Assembly: GCF_029525555.1 (NCBI RefSeq)
Contig: NZ_JAPDHZ010000002.1
Coordinates: 347,868 to 411,867, forward strand
Reading direction: 5' to 3'
DNA from: Cohnella ginsengisoli
GTDB lineage: Bacteria > Bacillota > Bacilli > Paenibacillales > Paenibacillaceae
Length of the DNA: 64,000 nt
Below the pieces are notes generated by a model. The model did not search any database and was not told the DNA's origin. It was given only the letters and a program-made list of their open reading frames with translations. Below, piece by piece: positions 1-8,894 of this stretch (positions are counted from its first letter, which is position 1; the number at the start of each line of letters is the position of its first letter). Both the position numbers and the translations under genes were made by a program.

Positions 1-462
1 CGTCCGGTCCGCATCGATGACCGTCAGGCTGATGCCGTCCAGCGTGATCGAGCCCTGCGGTACGACAAGGCGCAGCAGATGCGGCTGCTCCGGCCGCAGC
101 CTGAATACGACCGCGTTCGCTTCATGCGTGCGGGACACGATCAATGCCGTGCCGTCTACATGCCCTTGAACGATATGGCCGCCGAAACGGCCGCCTGCGA
201 GCATCGCCCGTTCGAGATTGACGGGTTCGCCCGGTTTTAGATGCTTGAGATTGGTATGCCTGTATGTCTCCGGCATGACGTCCGCGCTGAAGCCGCTGCC
301 GTTGAAAGAGACGACCGTCAGGCAAACGCCGTTCACGGCGATGCTGTCGCCGAGCTTCACGTCCTCCAGCACCTTGCGCGCGGACACCGTCACCAGCAGC
401 GCCTCGCCGCGGCTCTCGATTCGCTGCAGTTTGCCGACCTCTTCGATGAGACCCGTGAACAT
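1..462 (-). CDS. ribE: Riboflavin synthase, alpha chain (3' end outside window)
   Basis: Converts two 6,7-dimethyl-8-ribityllumazine molecules to riboflavin. The minus-strand frame starts MFTGLIEEVGKL, the classic N-terminus of the lumazine-binding family, and contains SIAVNGVCLTV, GHIVQGHVDGT and the start of the second repeat (GSITLDGISLTV). 154 codons are visible of an expected 200-220; the gene runs off base 1. The start is fixed by an AAGGAGG site that overlaps the end of ribD, only 3 bases upstream, so the two genes are translationally close and must be co-transcribed. The next genes of the operon (ribBA, ribH) would lie beyond the window edge. Confidence 0.95.
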   Translation of the reverse strand, partial: MFTGLIEEVGKLQRIESRGEALLVTVSARKVLEDVKLGDSIAVNGVCLTVVSFNGSGFSADVMPETYRHTNLKHLKPGEPVNLERAMLAGGRFGGHIVQGHVDGTALIVSRTHEANAVVFRLRPEQPHLLRLVVPQGSITLDGISLTVIDADRT

Positions 463-465
463 CCG

Positions 466-1572
466 CTAACCTCCTTCTCCGCGCCGCTCGGGATAGCCGG
501 TGACGCACCAGTCATCCCCGTAGCGCTCGATCGACGCGATCTTGATATTCGCCGCGTCTCCCATTTGTTCCGGCCCGTTGAACGCGAAGCCCGAAGGCGC
601 CCCGTCGCCGACGATCTTGGGCGCGTAGAAGAGCATCATCTTGGCGACGAGACCGGCTTCGAGCAGCGAGCCGTTCAGCACGCCGCCGCCTTCGGCCAGC
701 ACCGAGCCGATGCCGCGTTCGCCCAGCGCCTTGAGCCCCGCCTTCAGGTCGACGCGCGGACCCGGTCCGCAACGGACGATCTCGGCGCCCGATTCGGCGA
801 GCCTGCGAGCGGACGCCTCATCGGCCTCGTCCGTCGTTAGCACGACGGTAGGCGCGACGCCGTTCAGCACGCGGGCGTCCGGCGGCGTGCGTAGCCGCGA
901 ATCGACGACGACGCGGACGGGATGAAGCCCCGGCACCGCTAGCCGCGTCGTCAGCTCGGGGTCGTCCGCCAGCACGGTTCCCGCGCCGACCATGATCGCG
1001 TTATGGCGGTGCCGAAGCGTGTGGACGGCTTCGCGGGACGAAGGACCGGTAATCCATCGGCTGTGTCCGGTGCGCGTAGCGATCCTTCCATCCAGCGTAA
1101 GCGCGGTCTTCACGGTCACGAACGGCATGCCAGTGACGATAAAGTGGTTAAACGCCTCGTTCAGCATTCGCGCCTCTTCGCCTAAAAGGCCGACATCGAC
1201 AGCGATGCCGCTTGCCCTTAGCTTGGCGATGCCGCTGCCCGCGACGAGCGGGTTCGGGTCCTCCGTCGCCACCACGACGCGGCTGACGCCCTCCGCGATC
1301 AGCCGATCGCAGCAGGGCGGCGTCCGGCCGTAGTGGCTGCAAGGCTCGAGCGTGACATAAGCCGTCGCGCCAGACGCTTCGGCGCCCGCCATATTGAGCG
1401 CGTGAACTTCCGCGTGCGCTTCGCCGCGCTTCAAATGCGCGCCGATGCCGACGATGCGTCCTTCCTTGACGACGACGCAGCCGACCATCGGATTGATCCC
1501 CGTCTGGCCTGCGGCCCCAGCCGCGGCTTGAAGCGCGAGGCGCATGTAGAACGCGTCGTTCAGCAGCTCCAT
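466..1572 (-). CDS. ribD: Bifunctional diaminohydroxyphosphoribosylaminopyrimidine deaminase / reductase
   Basis: Catalyses the second and third steps of riboflavin synthesis. The 368-residue protein has an N-terminal zinc deaminase (HAEVHAL near residue 50, then PCSHYGRTPPCC as the Cys ligands) and a C-terminal RibD reductase domain (TLDGRIATRTGHSRWITG near residue 160, LAEGGGVLNGSLLE near 290). Length is normal for the fused enzyme. An ATG at 1572 follows a GGAG site. It is the first gene after the FMN riboswitch and its terminator and is expected to be repressed by FMN. Confidence 0.96.
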   Translation of the reverse strand: MELLNDAFYMRLALQAAAGAAGQTGINPMVGCVVVKEGRIVGIGAHLKRGEAHAEVHALNMAGAEASGATAYVTLEPCSHYGRTPPCCDRLIAEGVSRVVVATEDPNPLVAGSGIAKLRASGIAVDVGLLGEEARMLNEAFNHFIVTGMPFVTVKTALTLDGRIATRTGHSRWITGPSSREAVHTLRHRHNAIMVGAGTVLADDPELTTRLAVPGLHPVRVVVDSRLRTPPDARVLNGVAPTVVLTTDEADEASARRLAESGAEIVRCGPGPRVDLKAGLKALGERGIGSVLAEGGGVLNGSLLEAGLVAKMMLFYAPKIVGDGAPSGFAFNGPEQMGDAANIKIASIERYGDDWCVTGYPERRGEGG

Positions 1573-1621
1573 CCCCCGTCACTCCTTCTCCATAGCTGCC
1601 TTGGGACTTGCTCGATAACGC

Positions 1622-1651
1622 AAAAAAACCCGGAGTGCCTTTCCCCGGGTC
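1622..1651 (-). terminator. Intrinsic terminator in the rib leader
   Basis: On the minus strand ACCCGG...CCGGGT closes a GC-rich hairpin followed by seven T residues, between the FMN aptamer and ribD. It is the likely off-switch of the riboswitch, although it sits about 180 bases beyond the aptamer, further than usual. Confidence 0.75.
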
Positions 1652-1831
1652 GAATAGTCGCACAGCATGAAACAGACCTGCTGCATGCATGAAGAAGTCG
1701 TCCGGCACGAACGACGAAAAAACCGCCGCAATCAATTGTGAAAAGTAGCACAAACACAATCGATGCTGATCGAATTTCGCATCATTCATTGCCGCACTGC
1801 CTGCCTCTGTACATGTTCGGCCGTGCTGCGC

Positions 1832-2007
1832 TTCCTTCTCCCATCCAGACTGTTACTGTCGGTTCCGGATTTTCACCGGATCCACCGCCTCGCGCCGTCA
1901 TCGGAATGAAGGGCGCTAATACGGGTCACGGACTGACGGCTGTCCTCGCGATCGTATCGCAAGGATGCCGATCACCGCCGGTGGGGAATTGCACCCCGCC
2001 CCGAAGG
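1832..2007 (-). ncRNA. FMN riboswitch (RFN element)
   Basis: Read on the minus strand, the conserved RFN blocks occur in order: GGGGCGGGGTGCAATTCCCC, ACCGGCGGTGATC, CAGTCCGTGACCC, GGTGGATCCGGTGAAAATCC, GGAACCGACAGT and AGTCTGGATGGGAGAAGG. These are the invariant P1-P6 junction sequences of the aptamer. It lies in the ribD leader and would bind FMN to stop expression of ribD and ribE. A clear promoter upstream (2008-2110) was not identified. Confidence 0.97.
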
Positions 2008-2122
2008 TAAGCATCAAAAATCGTTCGTCATCCGCGGAATCCTCATCGGTCGAGACTGACAACCTATATCCGAGTCCGAGAATCGGATTGAACGATTTAT
2101 AGGCATGTTAGCACCATTAATG

Positions 2123-2149
2123 AAAAAAAGCAAGGATTTTCATCCTTTC
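2123..2149 (-). terminator. Weak second hairpin with T tract downstream of ppiB
   Basis: AAGGAT-GAAA-ATCCTT followed by GC and seven T residues on the minus strand. The stem is short and AT-rich; it could back up the stronger terminator at 2182-2210. Confidence 0.35.
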
Positions 2150-2181
2150 CCTTGGCGGCTCTACGGAATAATGACCGAGAG

Positions 2182-2210
2182 AAAAAAAAGACCCGCTGCA
2201 TGAGCGGGCC
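2182..2210 (-). terminator. Terminator after ppiB
   Basis: GGCCCGCTCATGCAGCGGGTC hairpin (GCCCGCT/AGCGGGT pairing) followed by eight T residues on the minus strand, 16 bases past the ppiB stop. Confidence 0.8.
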
Positions 2211-2225
2211 GGCTGAAATAAATAG

Positions 2226-2654
2226 TTACTCGGTTACCGAAATGGACTCGAACTTGTCGCCGCCGCGCAGCGCGTCGACATGCTCCATGCCGGAGACGAC
2301 CTTGCCGAAGACGGTGTGTACGCCGTCCAGGTGCGGCTGCGGCGAATAGACGATGTAAAACTGGCTGCCGCCCGTATTCTTGCCGCGGTGGGCCATCGCA
2401 AGAGCGCCGCGCTCATGCTTGTTCGGGTTGATCTCGCAGTCGATCTCGTAGCCGGGACCGCCCGTACCGTTGCCGTTGGGGCATCCGCCCTGGGCGACGA
2501 AGCCCGGAATGACGCGGTGGAAGCTCAGGTTATTATAGAAGCCCGTGTTGGCCAGCTTCTCGAAGTTGGCGACCGTGTTCGGGGCGTCCTTGTCGAACAG
2601 TTCGACGACGACCTCGTTGCCGTTGGCCAGTTTGATCGTAGCTTGCTTAGACAT
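2226..2654 (-). CDS. ppiB: Peptidyl-prolyl cis-trans isomerase, cyclophilin type
   Basis: A 142-residue cytoplasmic cyclophilin. Signature residues are visible: [13 protein letters not shown] (active-site Arg near residue 47), GGSQFYIV, and the [11 protein letters not shown] strand. Size matches bacterial PpiB. The start has an AGGAGC-type site. It is flanked by its own terminator downstream and by the lysA terminator upstream, so it is probably monocistronic. Catalyses proline isomerisation during folding. Confidence 0.95.
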   Translation of the reverse strand: MSKQATIKLANGNEVVVELFDKDAPNTVANFEKLANTGFYNNLSFHRVIPGFVAQGGCPNGNGTGGPGYEIDCEINPNKHERGALAMAHRGKNTGGSQFYIVYSPQPHLDGVHTVFGKVVSGMEHVDALRGGDKFESISVTE

Positions 2655-2711
2655 GAAAGATCAACGCTCCTTCTCATTCGCTGTTTTTGACTTGTCCCAT
2701 CATACTACATT

Positions 2712-2750
2712 TTGAGAAAAAAGGAAAAAGGCCGCCGCAAGCGGCGGCCA
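2712..2750 (-). terminator. Terminator after lysA
   Basis: GGCCGCCGC-TT-GCGGCGGCC perfect stem followed by TTTTTCCTTTTTT on the minus strand. Confidence 0.88.
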
Positions 2751-2798
2751 ACGTCGCAAAGCTAAATATGCGATGCCGATGCCGTTCCCAAAATGGGC

Positions 2799-4130
2799 TT
2801 AACCGTGAACCGCTTGCTTCCGGAGACGTTCGGGCAGCAGATCGTTGCGGGCGATATCTTCGAACGATTCGCGCGCGACGACAAGGTCTGCTTGTCCGTC
2901 CTTCACGAAGACGACCGCAGGACGGCGAATGCGGTTGTAGTTGCTCGCCATCGCATAGTTGTAAGCGCCGGTGCAGAACACAGCGAGCACGTCGCCTGAC
3001 TGTACGGCAGGCAGCTTGAGGTCCCAGATGAGCATGTCGCCGCTCTCGCAGCACTTGCCCGCGACCGACACAAGCTCCGTCGCTTCGTCTTCGGGACGGT
3101 TGGCAAGCACCGCCTCATACTTGGATTCGTACAGCGCGGGACGCGGATTGTCCGTCATGCCGCCGTCGACGGCAATGTACTTGCGGACGCCGGGGATGTC
3201 CTTGCTCGTGCCGACCGTGTACAGCGTCGTGCCGGCGTCGCCTACGATGCTGCGGCCCGGTTCGACCCAGATCTCCGGCAGCGGGTAGTCGGCTGCGGTG
3301 AACGAGGAAATGATGGCGCCCGTAATCGCCTCGACGTAAGTCGCTACCGGCAACGGGGCATCGCCTTCGACATAGCGGATGCCGAAGCCGCCGCCCAGGT
3401 TGATGACGGTAAACGTTTTGTCCAGCTTCGCGCGCACTTCGAGGGAGAAAGCGGCGACCTTTTCGACCGCCATGCGGAAGCCTTCGACCTCGAAAATTTG
3501 CGAGCCGATATGCGAGTGCACGCCGAGCAGGTTGAGCTGCGCTTGGCGGAGCGCCTCTTCAACGGCGCGAAGCGCCGTCCCGTTGCCGATGTCGAAGCCG
3601 AACTTCGAATCCTGCTGACCGGTGGAGATGTAATCGTGGGTATGCGCCTCGACGCCCGGCGTCACGCGCAGCAGGATGTTGACCTTCTGGCCGCGCTCTG
3701 CGGCGATGGCGTTCAGCAGCGCGAGCTCGGTGAAGTTGTCGACGACAAAGCAGCCGATACCGGCGTTCAGCGCCATCTCGATCTCGTCCGGCGTTTTGTT
3801 GTTGCCATGGAAGTGAATGCGCTCCGGCGGGAATCCCGCCTGCAGCGCCGTATACAGCTCGCCGTCCGATACGACGTCGAGGCTCATGCCCTCTTCTTCG
3901 GCGACGCGGCACATGGCCATGACGCAGAAAGCCTTGGATGCGTAAGCGACTTGGAACTTGAGGCCGGTCGCCTTGAAAGCTTCGACGTATTCGCGGGCGC
4001 GCTGGCGCACGAGCGCCTCGTCTACGACGTACAGCGGCGTGCCGAACTGCGCGGCGAGATCAAGCGTGTCGACGCCTCCAATCTCGAGATGTCCCTTGTC
4101 GTTGATGCGGCTGGTACCGTGAAAGTACAT
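2799..4130 (-). CDS. lysA: Diaminopimelate decarboxylase
   Basis: Last step of lysine synthesis: decarboxylates meso-diaminopimelate with pyridoxal phosphate. Fold III alanine-racemase-type barrel: AYASKAF carries the PLP lysine (near residue 55), HSHIGSQI, NLGGGFGIRY and EPGRSIVGDAG follow, and CESGDML holds the dimer-interface cysteine. An upstream in-frame start exists at 4190, but the ATG at 4130 has an AAGGGGAAA site and gives 443 residues, the family size. No lysine riboswitch is visible in the 166-base leader. Confidence 0.95.
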   Translation of the reverse strand: MYFHGTSRINDKGHLEIGGVDTLDLAAQFGTPLYVVDEALVRQRAREYVEAFKATGLKFQVAYASKAFCVMAMCRVAEEEGMSLDVVSDGELYTALQAGFPPERIHFHGNNKTPDEIEMALNAGIGCFVVDNFTELALLNAIAAERGQKVNILLRVTPGVEAHTHDYISTGQQDSKFGFDIGNGTALRAVEEALRQAQLNLLGVHSHIGSQIFEVEGFRMAVEKVAAFSLEVRAKLDKTFTVINLGGGFGIRYVEGDAPLPVATYVEAITGAIISSFTAADYPLPEIWVEPGRSIVGDAGTTLYTVGTSKDIPGVRKYIAVDGGMTDNPRPALYESKYEAVLANRPEDEATELVSVAGKCCESGDMLIWDLKLPAVQSGDVLAVFCTGAYNYAMASNYNRIRRPAVVFVKDGQADLVVARESFEDIARNDLLPERLRKQAVHG

Positions 4131-4296
4131 GTATGATTTCCCCTTTTCGGACTGGAATTCGATCGCGGCGTACGCATGGACAAGTCCCAATAACCGCCCT
4201 TATACGCGATAAGCTGAGTATATCCCAGTATGCGATCCGGGGAAATGGAGGATTTGGCGCATCATTTGCATTCCTTCGCGCAAGCGCCGTCCCGCC

Positions 4297-5968
4297 TCAT
4301 TCTGCGGGTTGCTTTCCGCTTTGCTTCGGTCTGTAGATCGACGGTCGCATGCGGATCTTAGGCAGCGGCCTGCGTAAAAACACGTTGAACAGCGCCGGAC
4401 CGTTAAAAGGAATGAACGGCCACATATAAGGCGTGTTGTACGAACGAATCATGACCATGGCGATGAGCATGATCGCCGCGCCGGCTACAAAGCCCGGCAG
4501 CTGGAACAAGAACACGGCGACTAGCAGCACCAGCCGGACGATTCGGTTGGCCAGCCCTAGCTCGTAGCTTGGCGTAGCGAAGGTTCCGATCGCGGCCACC
4601 GCCATGTACAAGATGACCTCGTTGATAAAAAAGCCCGGTTTTGACGGCGATGTCTCCGATCAAGATGGCGGATACCAGCGACATCGCCGTCACGAGCGGC
4701 GTCGGCGTATGAACGGCGGCGAGCCGCATCAGGTCGACGCCGATCTCGACCAGCAGGAACTGTAAGATGAGCGGCAGATCGCCGGTTTTATCGGCGCCGA
4801 GGAACCACAGCCATGATGGCCGAAGTTCCGGGGATTGCGCGTACATATACCACATCGGCATTAGAAACATGGAAGCCAGCAGGCCGAAAAAACGGATCCA
4901 CCGCAAATAAGTTCCGATAAAGGGATTTTGCCGATTTTCTTCGGCATGCTGGATCAAGTCGAAATAGGTGGTCGGAAGCATCATGACGCTAGGGGACGTG
5001 TCGACAAGGACAGTCACGCTTCCCTCGAGCAGGTGAGAGGCGACGACATCCGGCCGTTCGGAGTAACGCACGAGCGGAAAGGGATTCCACCCCGTCTTGA
5101 CCGTGAGTTCTTCCAGCTGCTTGTCCGCAAGCGGAATGCCGTCGATCTTGACCGATTTGATCTTGTCCCGCACCGATTCGACGAGCTTCGTATCCGCCAA
5201 GTCGTCGATGTATACGATCGCGACGTCCGTTTGCGTACGCTCGCCTACCTTCGTAATCTCAAAGCGGAGCTTCGGATCGCGCAGCCGGCGCCGGATTAAT
5301 CCGACGTTGGTTAATATGGCCTCCGTGAAGCCGTCTTTGCTGCCCCGAACGACTTTTTCAAGCTCGGGCTGATCCGGCTGCCGTCCCGGATATTGCCTGA
5401 CGTCCATCAGCAGCGCCCGCGGCTCGCCGTCCACATAAAAAGCGGCATTTCCCACGAGCACATCGTTCACCATTTCAGTAAACGAATCGATCTCGCGGAT
5501 TTGAATCGACGGCACGTAGTATTTCAGGAAACTCTCTAGGGCGTCATGGCCGACACTGTCGGGGGACAGATAGGTTAGGCGTTTTAACACTTCGGTCAGC
5601 GCCGTGTCTTTGGCGAAGCTGCTCAAGAACAAAAGCCCCGTACGCTGTCCGCTGAATGTCATTTCTCTGATTTGCACATCGAAGGAAGCCGACATGCCGA
5701 GCGTGTGCTTGACTTTATCCAGCCAATCGTCGATTTCTGCAGGTATGGCATCTTCCTTTTTCTTCGCACCGGCAGCTTGCCGCTGCCGCTTATCGTTATG
5801 CTCATCGTCGTGCTTTACGAACTTCTCCTTGCCGGTGCGTTTTTTTCTGTCCGGACCGATCGGTATCAACGGACGAATCGACGGTATTTCCGCCTCTTTC
5901 GATTCGGCATCCAAGCGAGGTTCGCCTTCCGTCTTCAGCTCCATGCTTCCATGTTCCGTCATGTCCAT
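4297..5968 (-). CDS. spoVAF: Stage V sporulation protein AF (frame broken at an A/T run)
   Basis: A GerA-family membrane protein of the spore inner membrane, associated with the SpoVA dipicolinate channel. The N-terminal half is soluble and charged; DSVGHDALESFLKYYVPSIQ and GEPRALLMDVRQYPGR are typical. The membrane half includes LRWIRFFGLLASMFLMPMWY and MSLVSAILIGDIAVKTG. The frame is lost at six A (plus strand 4627-4632): with five, the text continues GLFINEVILYMAVAAIGTFA to a normal C-terminus at 4297. A homopolymer error is much more likely than a true mutation. AGGAGG lies upstream of the start; it follows spoVAB by 18 bases. Confidence 0.9.
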
Positions 5969-5986
5969 GCTTGCCAGCGCCTCCTG

Positions 5987-6421
5987 TCATTCATGCATCG
6001 GTTGAAACAGCAGCCAATCCGCCAACGAGCCCGCCACTTTGCCGAGCACCATCGCGATCAGCAGCGCGAACAGATACGGACCGAGCCGAAGCCGCTTGGC
6101 GACGATCGGGATGACATTGAGCACCTCGGTCAATGCGGCAGCCAGCATGCCGACGAAAATGCCTTGGAAAATGGACGGCACGAGCAGCCACCCTTTTCCA
6201 AGCGACAGCCGCCAATCGAATAGGTCCGCGCAGTTGAATCCCATGACGCCCGCGAGCAGCGCCGACTCGAACAACGCCGAGCGGCGGTAAGCACGCGTCA
6301 GCTGCACAAGCCTCGGCACGAGATCCAGCACGATCAGCAGCGCGACGAACGCGCTCCCGACCGCGAAGCCGCCGGACAGGCCGACGATCGCGACAAGCGC
6401 TTCGCCTCCAAGCTCACGCAT
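5987..6421 (-). CDS. spoVAB: Stage V sporulation protein AB
   Basis: A 144-residue membrane protein of the spoVA operon. Sequence begins MRELGGEALVAIVGLSGG and has four hydrophobic stretches; GGFAVGSAFVALLIVLDLVPRL matches SpoVAB. The frame is open upstream to 6472, but the ATG at 6421 has GGAAGGAG six bases away and overlaps the end of spoVAA by 8 bases, which indicates translational coupling. Thought to assist DPA uptake into the forespore; its exact role is not settled. Confidence 0.9.
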   Translation of the reverse strand: MRELGGEALVAIVGLSGGFAVGSAFVALLIVLDLVPRLVQLTRAYRRSALFESALLAGVMGFNCADLFDWRLSLGKGWLLVPSIFQGIFVGMLAAALTEVLNVIPIVAKRLRLGPYLFALLIAMVLGKVAGSLADWLLFQPMHE

Positions 6422-7046
6422 CCGTCTCTCCTTCCCGCGCCCTTGCTTTGGCATACTCTTCCGTGATGACATAGTGATTCACGTTTTCCTGGTACATGAA
6501 CATCTCGACCTCCAACGGATTCGGTTCGTCGTTCAGCCTTTTGCGGAAGACGCGGTTGAAAAAAATGAGCATGCCGAGCCCGACGCCGAGCGAATACGGA
6601 ACTTCGAACAATAACGCGTGACGGTCCGGACGACCCGTCAGCAGCTCGATGATTCGCCTTTGGACGACCGGCATGTCTACGTCCGCATGGAAGTTCATGA
6701 TCGCCATGCCCGATCCGAAAAAGAGCAGCAGCCATGCGGCGACGAGCAGCGCATATCTCGGCTTCACCTTGCCGCTTTGCGTCGTTTCGAGCAAAACATG
6801 CGGTTCTCCGAACGTTTCGACCGTGAGATCGGGGTCGAAGCGACGAATCAGCCGCACGATCTGAAGCATGTCGATCATTAACAAATTGCCGTCTTCCGGA
6901 CGCATTTTCCAGACGATCAACTCTCGAATGCGGTCTGCATAACGGCGATCGGTCTCGATCGAAGCAATGTCTCCCAGCTTGATTACCGCGCCAGGCAGCA
7001 CGTCGACGCGCCTCCGCAAGCGTAAATACACGATACCAGCCTTCAA
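6414..7046 (-). CDS. spoVAA: Stage V sporulation protein AA (TTG start)
   Basis: First gene of this spoVA operon, 210 residues (SpoVAA of B. subtilis has about 206). The N-terminal part (KLGDIASIE, ADRIRELIVWKM) is the soluble domain; two membrane segments follow (ALLVAAWLLLFFGSGMAIM and YSLGVGLGMLIFFNRVF). The frame is open upstream to 7385 but that part contains the sigF terminator. The TTG at 7046 is chosen because GGAGGT lies 7 bases upstream and it gives the family length. A candidate sigma-G promoter lies just before it. Confidence 0.9.
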   Translation of the reverse strand: MKAGIVYLRLRRRVDVLPGAVIKLGDIASIETDRRYADRIRELIVWKMRPEDGNLLMIDMLQIVRLIRRFDPDLTVETFGEPHVLLETTQSGKVKPRYALLVAAWLLLFFGSGMAIMNFHADVDMPVVQRRIIELLTGRPDRHALLFEVPYSLGVGLGMLIFFNRVFRKRLNDEPNPLEVEMFMYQENVNHYVITEEYAKARAREGETDA

Positions 7047-7075
7047 CCGCCGCACCTCCAGCGATCGTTTCCATG

Positions 7076-7105
7076 TAGTATGAAGCAACGCCAGGCATCC
7101 CATCC
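7076..7105 (-). promoter_or_regulatory. Candidate sigma-G promoter of spoVAA
   Basis: On the minus strand GGATG, 18 bases, then CATACTA. The -10 matches the sigma-G consensus CATWMTA exactly and the -35 fits GHATR at four of five. It lies after the sigF terminator and about 30 bases before the TTG start, as expected for the forespore-specific spoVA operon. Confidence 0.55.
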
Positions 7106-7116
7106 GCTCCCAAGGC

Positions 7117-7158
7117 AAAAAAAAGACCGCGCGTCCCGTCATACGGGCGCACGGTCTT
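7117..7158 (-). terminator. Terminator after sigF
   Basis: AAGACCGTGCGCCCGT-ATGA-ACGGG-type arms form a long stem closing on AAGACCG/CGGTCTT, followed by eight T residues on the minus strand. It separates spoIIA transcription from spoVA. Confidence 0.85.
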
Positions 7159-7192
7159 GGCTTGCAAGTCGCTCTCGCACTCATCAGCGCGA

Positions 7193-7951
7193 TTATTGCG
7201 CGATTTGCTCCTTGATGCTCTGCAATATTTTTTTCTCTAACCTGCTTACCTGAACTTGGGAGATGCCCAGGCGGCTGGCGACCTCGGATTGCGTCTGATC
7301 CCGGAAATACCGCAAATAAACGATCAATCGCTCTCTTTCGGACAAAGCCTGAATGGCCTGCGTCAACGCCAGCTTGTCGAACCACTTCTCCTGCGCGTCG
7401 TCCGAGATCTGGTCCATCAGCGTGATCGGATCGCCGTCGTTCTCGAATACCGTCTCGTGAATCGAGGTCGGCGGCTTGTTGGCCTCCTGCGCGAACACGA
7501 TTTCTTCAGGCGTGACGCCGAGACGCTCGGCGACCTCTCCGATGGTAGGCTGCCTCCCCAGTACCTTGGAGAGCTCGTCCTTCGTCTTTCTTACCTTGCC
7601 CGCCATTTCCTTGAGCGACCGACTGACCTTAAGCGTTCCGTCGTCTCTCAGGAATCTTTGAATCTCGCCGATGATCATGGGGACCGCATAAGTAGAAAAT
7701 TTGACCTCGTAAGAGAGATCGAACTTGTCCACCGACTTCAGCAGCCCGATGCAGCCGATCTGGAACAAGTCGTCCGGATCGTAGCCGCGGCCGGCGAAGC
7801 GCTGCACGACGGACCAGACGAGTCTGATATTGCTCGACACCAACGTGTCGCGGGCCGAACTATCGCCCGATTGACTAAGCGCGATGAGCCTTTTGACCTC
7901 CGCATCTTCAAGATAACCCGGCGGCGAAGATCGTTTCCATTCGATATCCAT
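7193..7951 (-). CDS. sigF: RNA polymerase sigma factor SigF
   Basis: Forespore-specific sigma factor, 252 residues. Region 2 (NIRLVWSVVQRFAGRGYDPD, DLFQIGCIGLLKSVDKFDLS, KFSTYAVPMIIGEIQRFLRD), region 3 (EMAGKVRKTKDELSKVLGR) and region 4 helix-turn-helix (QSEVASRLGISQVQVSRLEK) are complete. Third gene of the spoIIA operon, 22 bases after spoIIAB. Held inactive by SpoIIAB until septation. Confidence 0.97.
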   Translation of the reverse strand: MDIEWKRSSPPGYLEDAEVKRLIALSQSGDSSARDTLVSSNIRLVWSVVQRFAGRGYDPDDLFQIGCIGLLKSVDKFDLSYEVKFSTYAVPMIIGEIQRFLRDDGTLKVSRSLKEMAGKVRKTKDELSKVLGRQPTIGEVAERLGVTPEEIVFAQEANKPPTSIHETVFENDGDPITLMDQISDDAQEKWFDKLALTQAIQALSERERLIVYLRYFRDQTQSEVASRLGISQVQVSRLEKKILQSIKEQIAQ

Positions 7952-7973
7952 GCCCCCAACCCCTGCCGCGGTA

Positions 7974-8420
7974 TTAGTTGAACAATGCTTTTTTGGACTC
8001 GATGCGCTTCTTCATTTTCAGGCTAGTCCCTTGGCGAGGCGCGCTCGTCGCCTCGAATTCGTCCATGAAGTTTTCCATAATCGTGAAGCCCATGCCCGAG
8101 CGCTCCAGCTCCGGCCTCGAAGTGAACAACGGCTGACGCGCGATATCGAGGTCTTCGATGCCGCGGCCTTCGTCGCGGATCATGATCGAGATCGTATCGC
8201 CCGCGATCTCCACTTCGAGATGAACGATGCCCGCAGGGTCGTTGTCATAGCCGTGAATAATGGAATTGGTGACCGCCTCCGACACGACCGTTTTAATATC
8301 GTTGATCTGTTCCATCGTCGGATCGAGCTGCGACACGAAGGCAGCGACCGCGACCCGTGCGAAAGCTTCGTTTTCCGATCTTGCGGCAAAGGAAAGTTTC
8401 ATATGGTTGTCGATGCTCAT
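7974..8420 (-). CDS. spoIIAB: Anti-sigma-F factor and protein kinase
   Basis: A 148-residue GHKL ATPase: the N box [16 protein letters not shown] and the G1 box [14 protein letters not shown] are intact, with [14 protein letters not shown] as the G2 lid region. Binds SigF, and phosphorylates SpoIIAA on serine. Its ATG overlaps the spoIIAA stop (ATGA), so the two are translationally coupled. Confidence 0.97.
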   Translation of the reverse strand: MSIDNHMKLSFAARSENEAFARVAVAAFVSQLDPTMEQINDIKTVVSEAVTNSIIHGYDNDPAGIVHLEVEIAGDTISIMIRDEGRGIEDLDIARQPLFTSRPELERSGMGFTIMENFMDEFEATSAPRQGTSLKMKKRIESKKALFN

Positions 8421-8770
8421 GATACGACCTCCAGACCGGCCAGCGCCGAGCGTTCATTGTCATAGAACGATAGAATCTTGAACAAGCCTGAAAGTTCGAA
8501 GAGCCGTTTGACGTTGTCGTGCGCGTCACAAACGACCATCCGGCCGCCGCGCCCTTTCACGAGTTTGTAGCGTCCCAATACGACGCCGAGTCCCGAGCTG
8601 TCCATGAATTGCAGGTCTCTCAGGCTGAGCACCACGTGGTCGCATCTGCCTCGCAGTATCGCATCCTCCATCTTGAAGCGGACGATATCCGCCGTGTGAT
8701 GGTCCAATTCCCCTCTCAAGCGAACGATGAGCACGTTGCGCTGTTGCTCCAGTTCCACCTGCAAACTCAT
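8417..8770 (-). CDS. spoIIAA: Anti-sigma-F factor antagonist
   Basis: STAS-domain protein, 117 residues from the ATG at 8770, which follows GAGAGGAG at ideal spacing; the longer open frame to 8986 crosses the promoter. The phosphorylatable serine lies in [16 protein letters not shown]. Dephosphorylated SpoIIAA captures SpoIIAB and frees SigF. Confidence 0.96.
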   Translation of the reverse strand: MSLQVELEQQRNVLIVRLRGELDHHTADIVRFKMEDAILRGRCDHVVLSLRDLQFMDSSGLGVVLGRYKLVKGRGGRMVVCDAHDNVKRLFELSGLFKILSFYDNERSALAGLEVVS

Positions 8771-8816
8771 TACGATTCTCCTCTCATGCGCCTTAAGTTT
8801 ATGGTAGATGCATATC

Positions 8817-8844
8817 TTTCTACGAATCGCTTCTGCATTCCTGC
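8817..8844 (-). promoter_or_regulatory. Candidate sigma-H promoter of the spoIIA operon
   Basis: Minus strand GCAGGAATG, 12 bases, GTAGAAA. This fits the sigma-H pattern RNAGGAWWW-N11/12-RNNGAAT with two mismatches, about 45 bases before spoIIAA. The spoIIA operon is sigma-H dependent in B. subtilis. Confidence 0.6.
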
Positions 8845-8894
8845 TCTCCGACAAAACTAGAAGAAGCCTTCGAAAAGGCGACAAAATACGCAAA

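Noticed and set aside
1148..1789. A leader ORF of 213 codons through the rib terminator
   Set aside because: It overlaps ribD in another frame and reads through the terminator; no ribosome site or motif.
4131..4296. Lysine riboswitch before lysA
   Set aside because: Only 166 bases are available and none of the conserved L-box blocks is seen.
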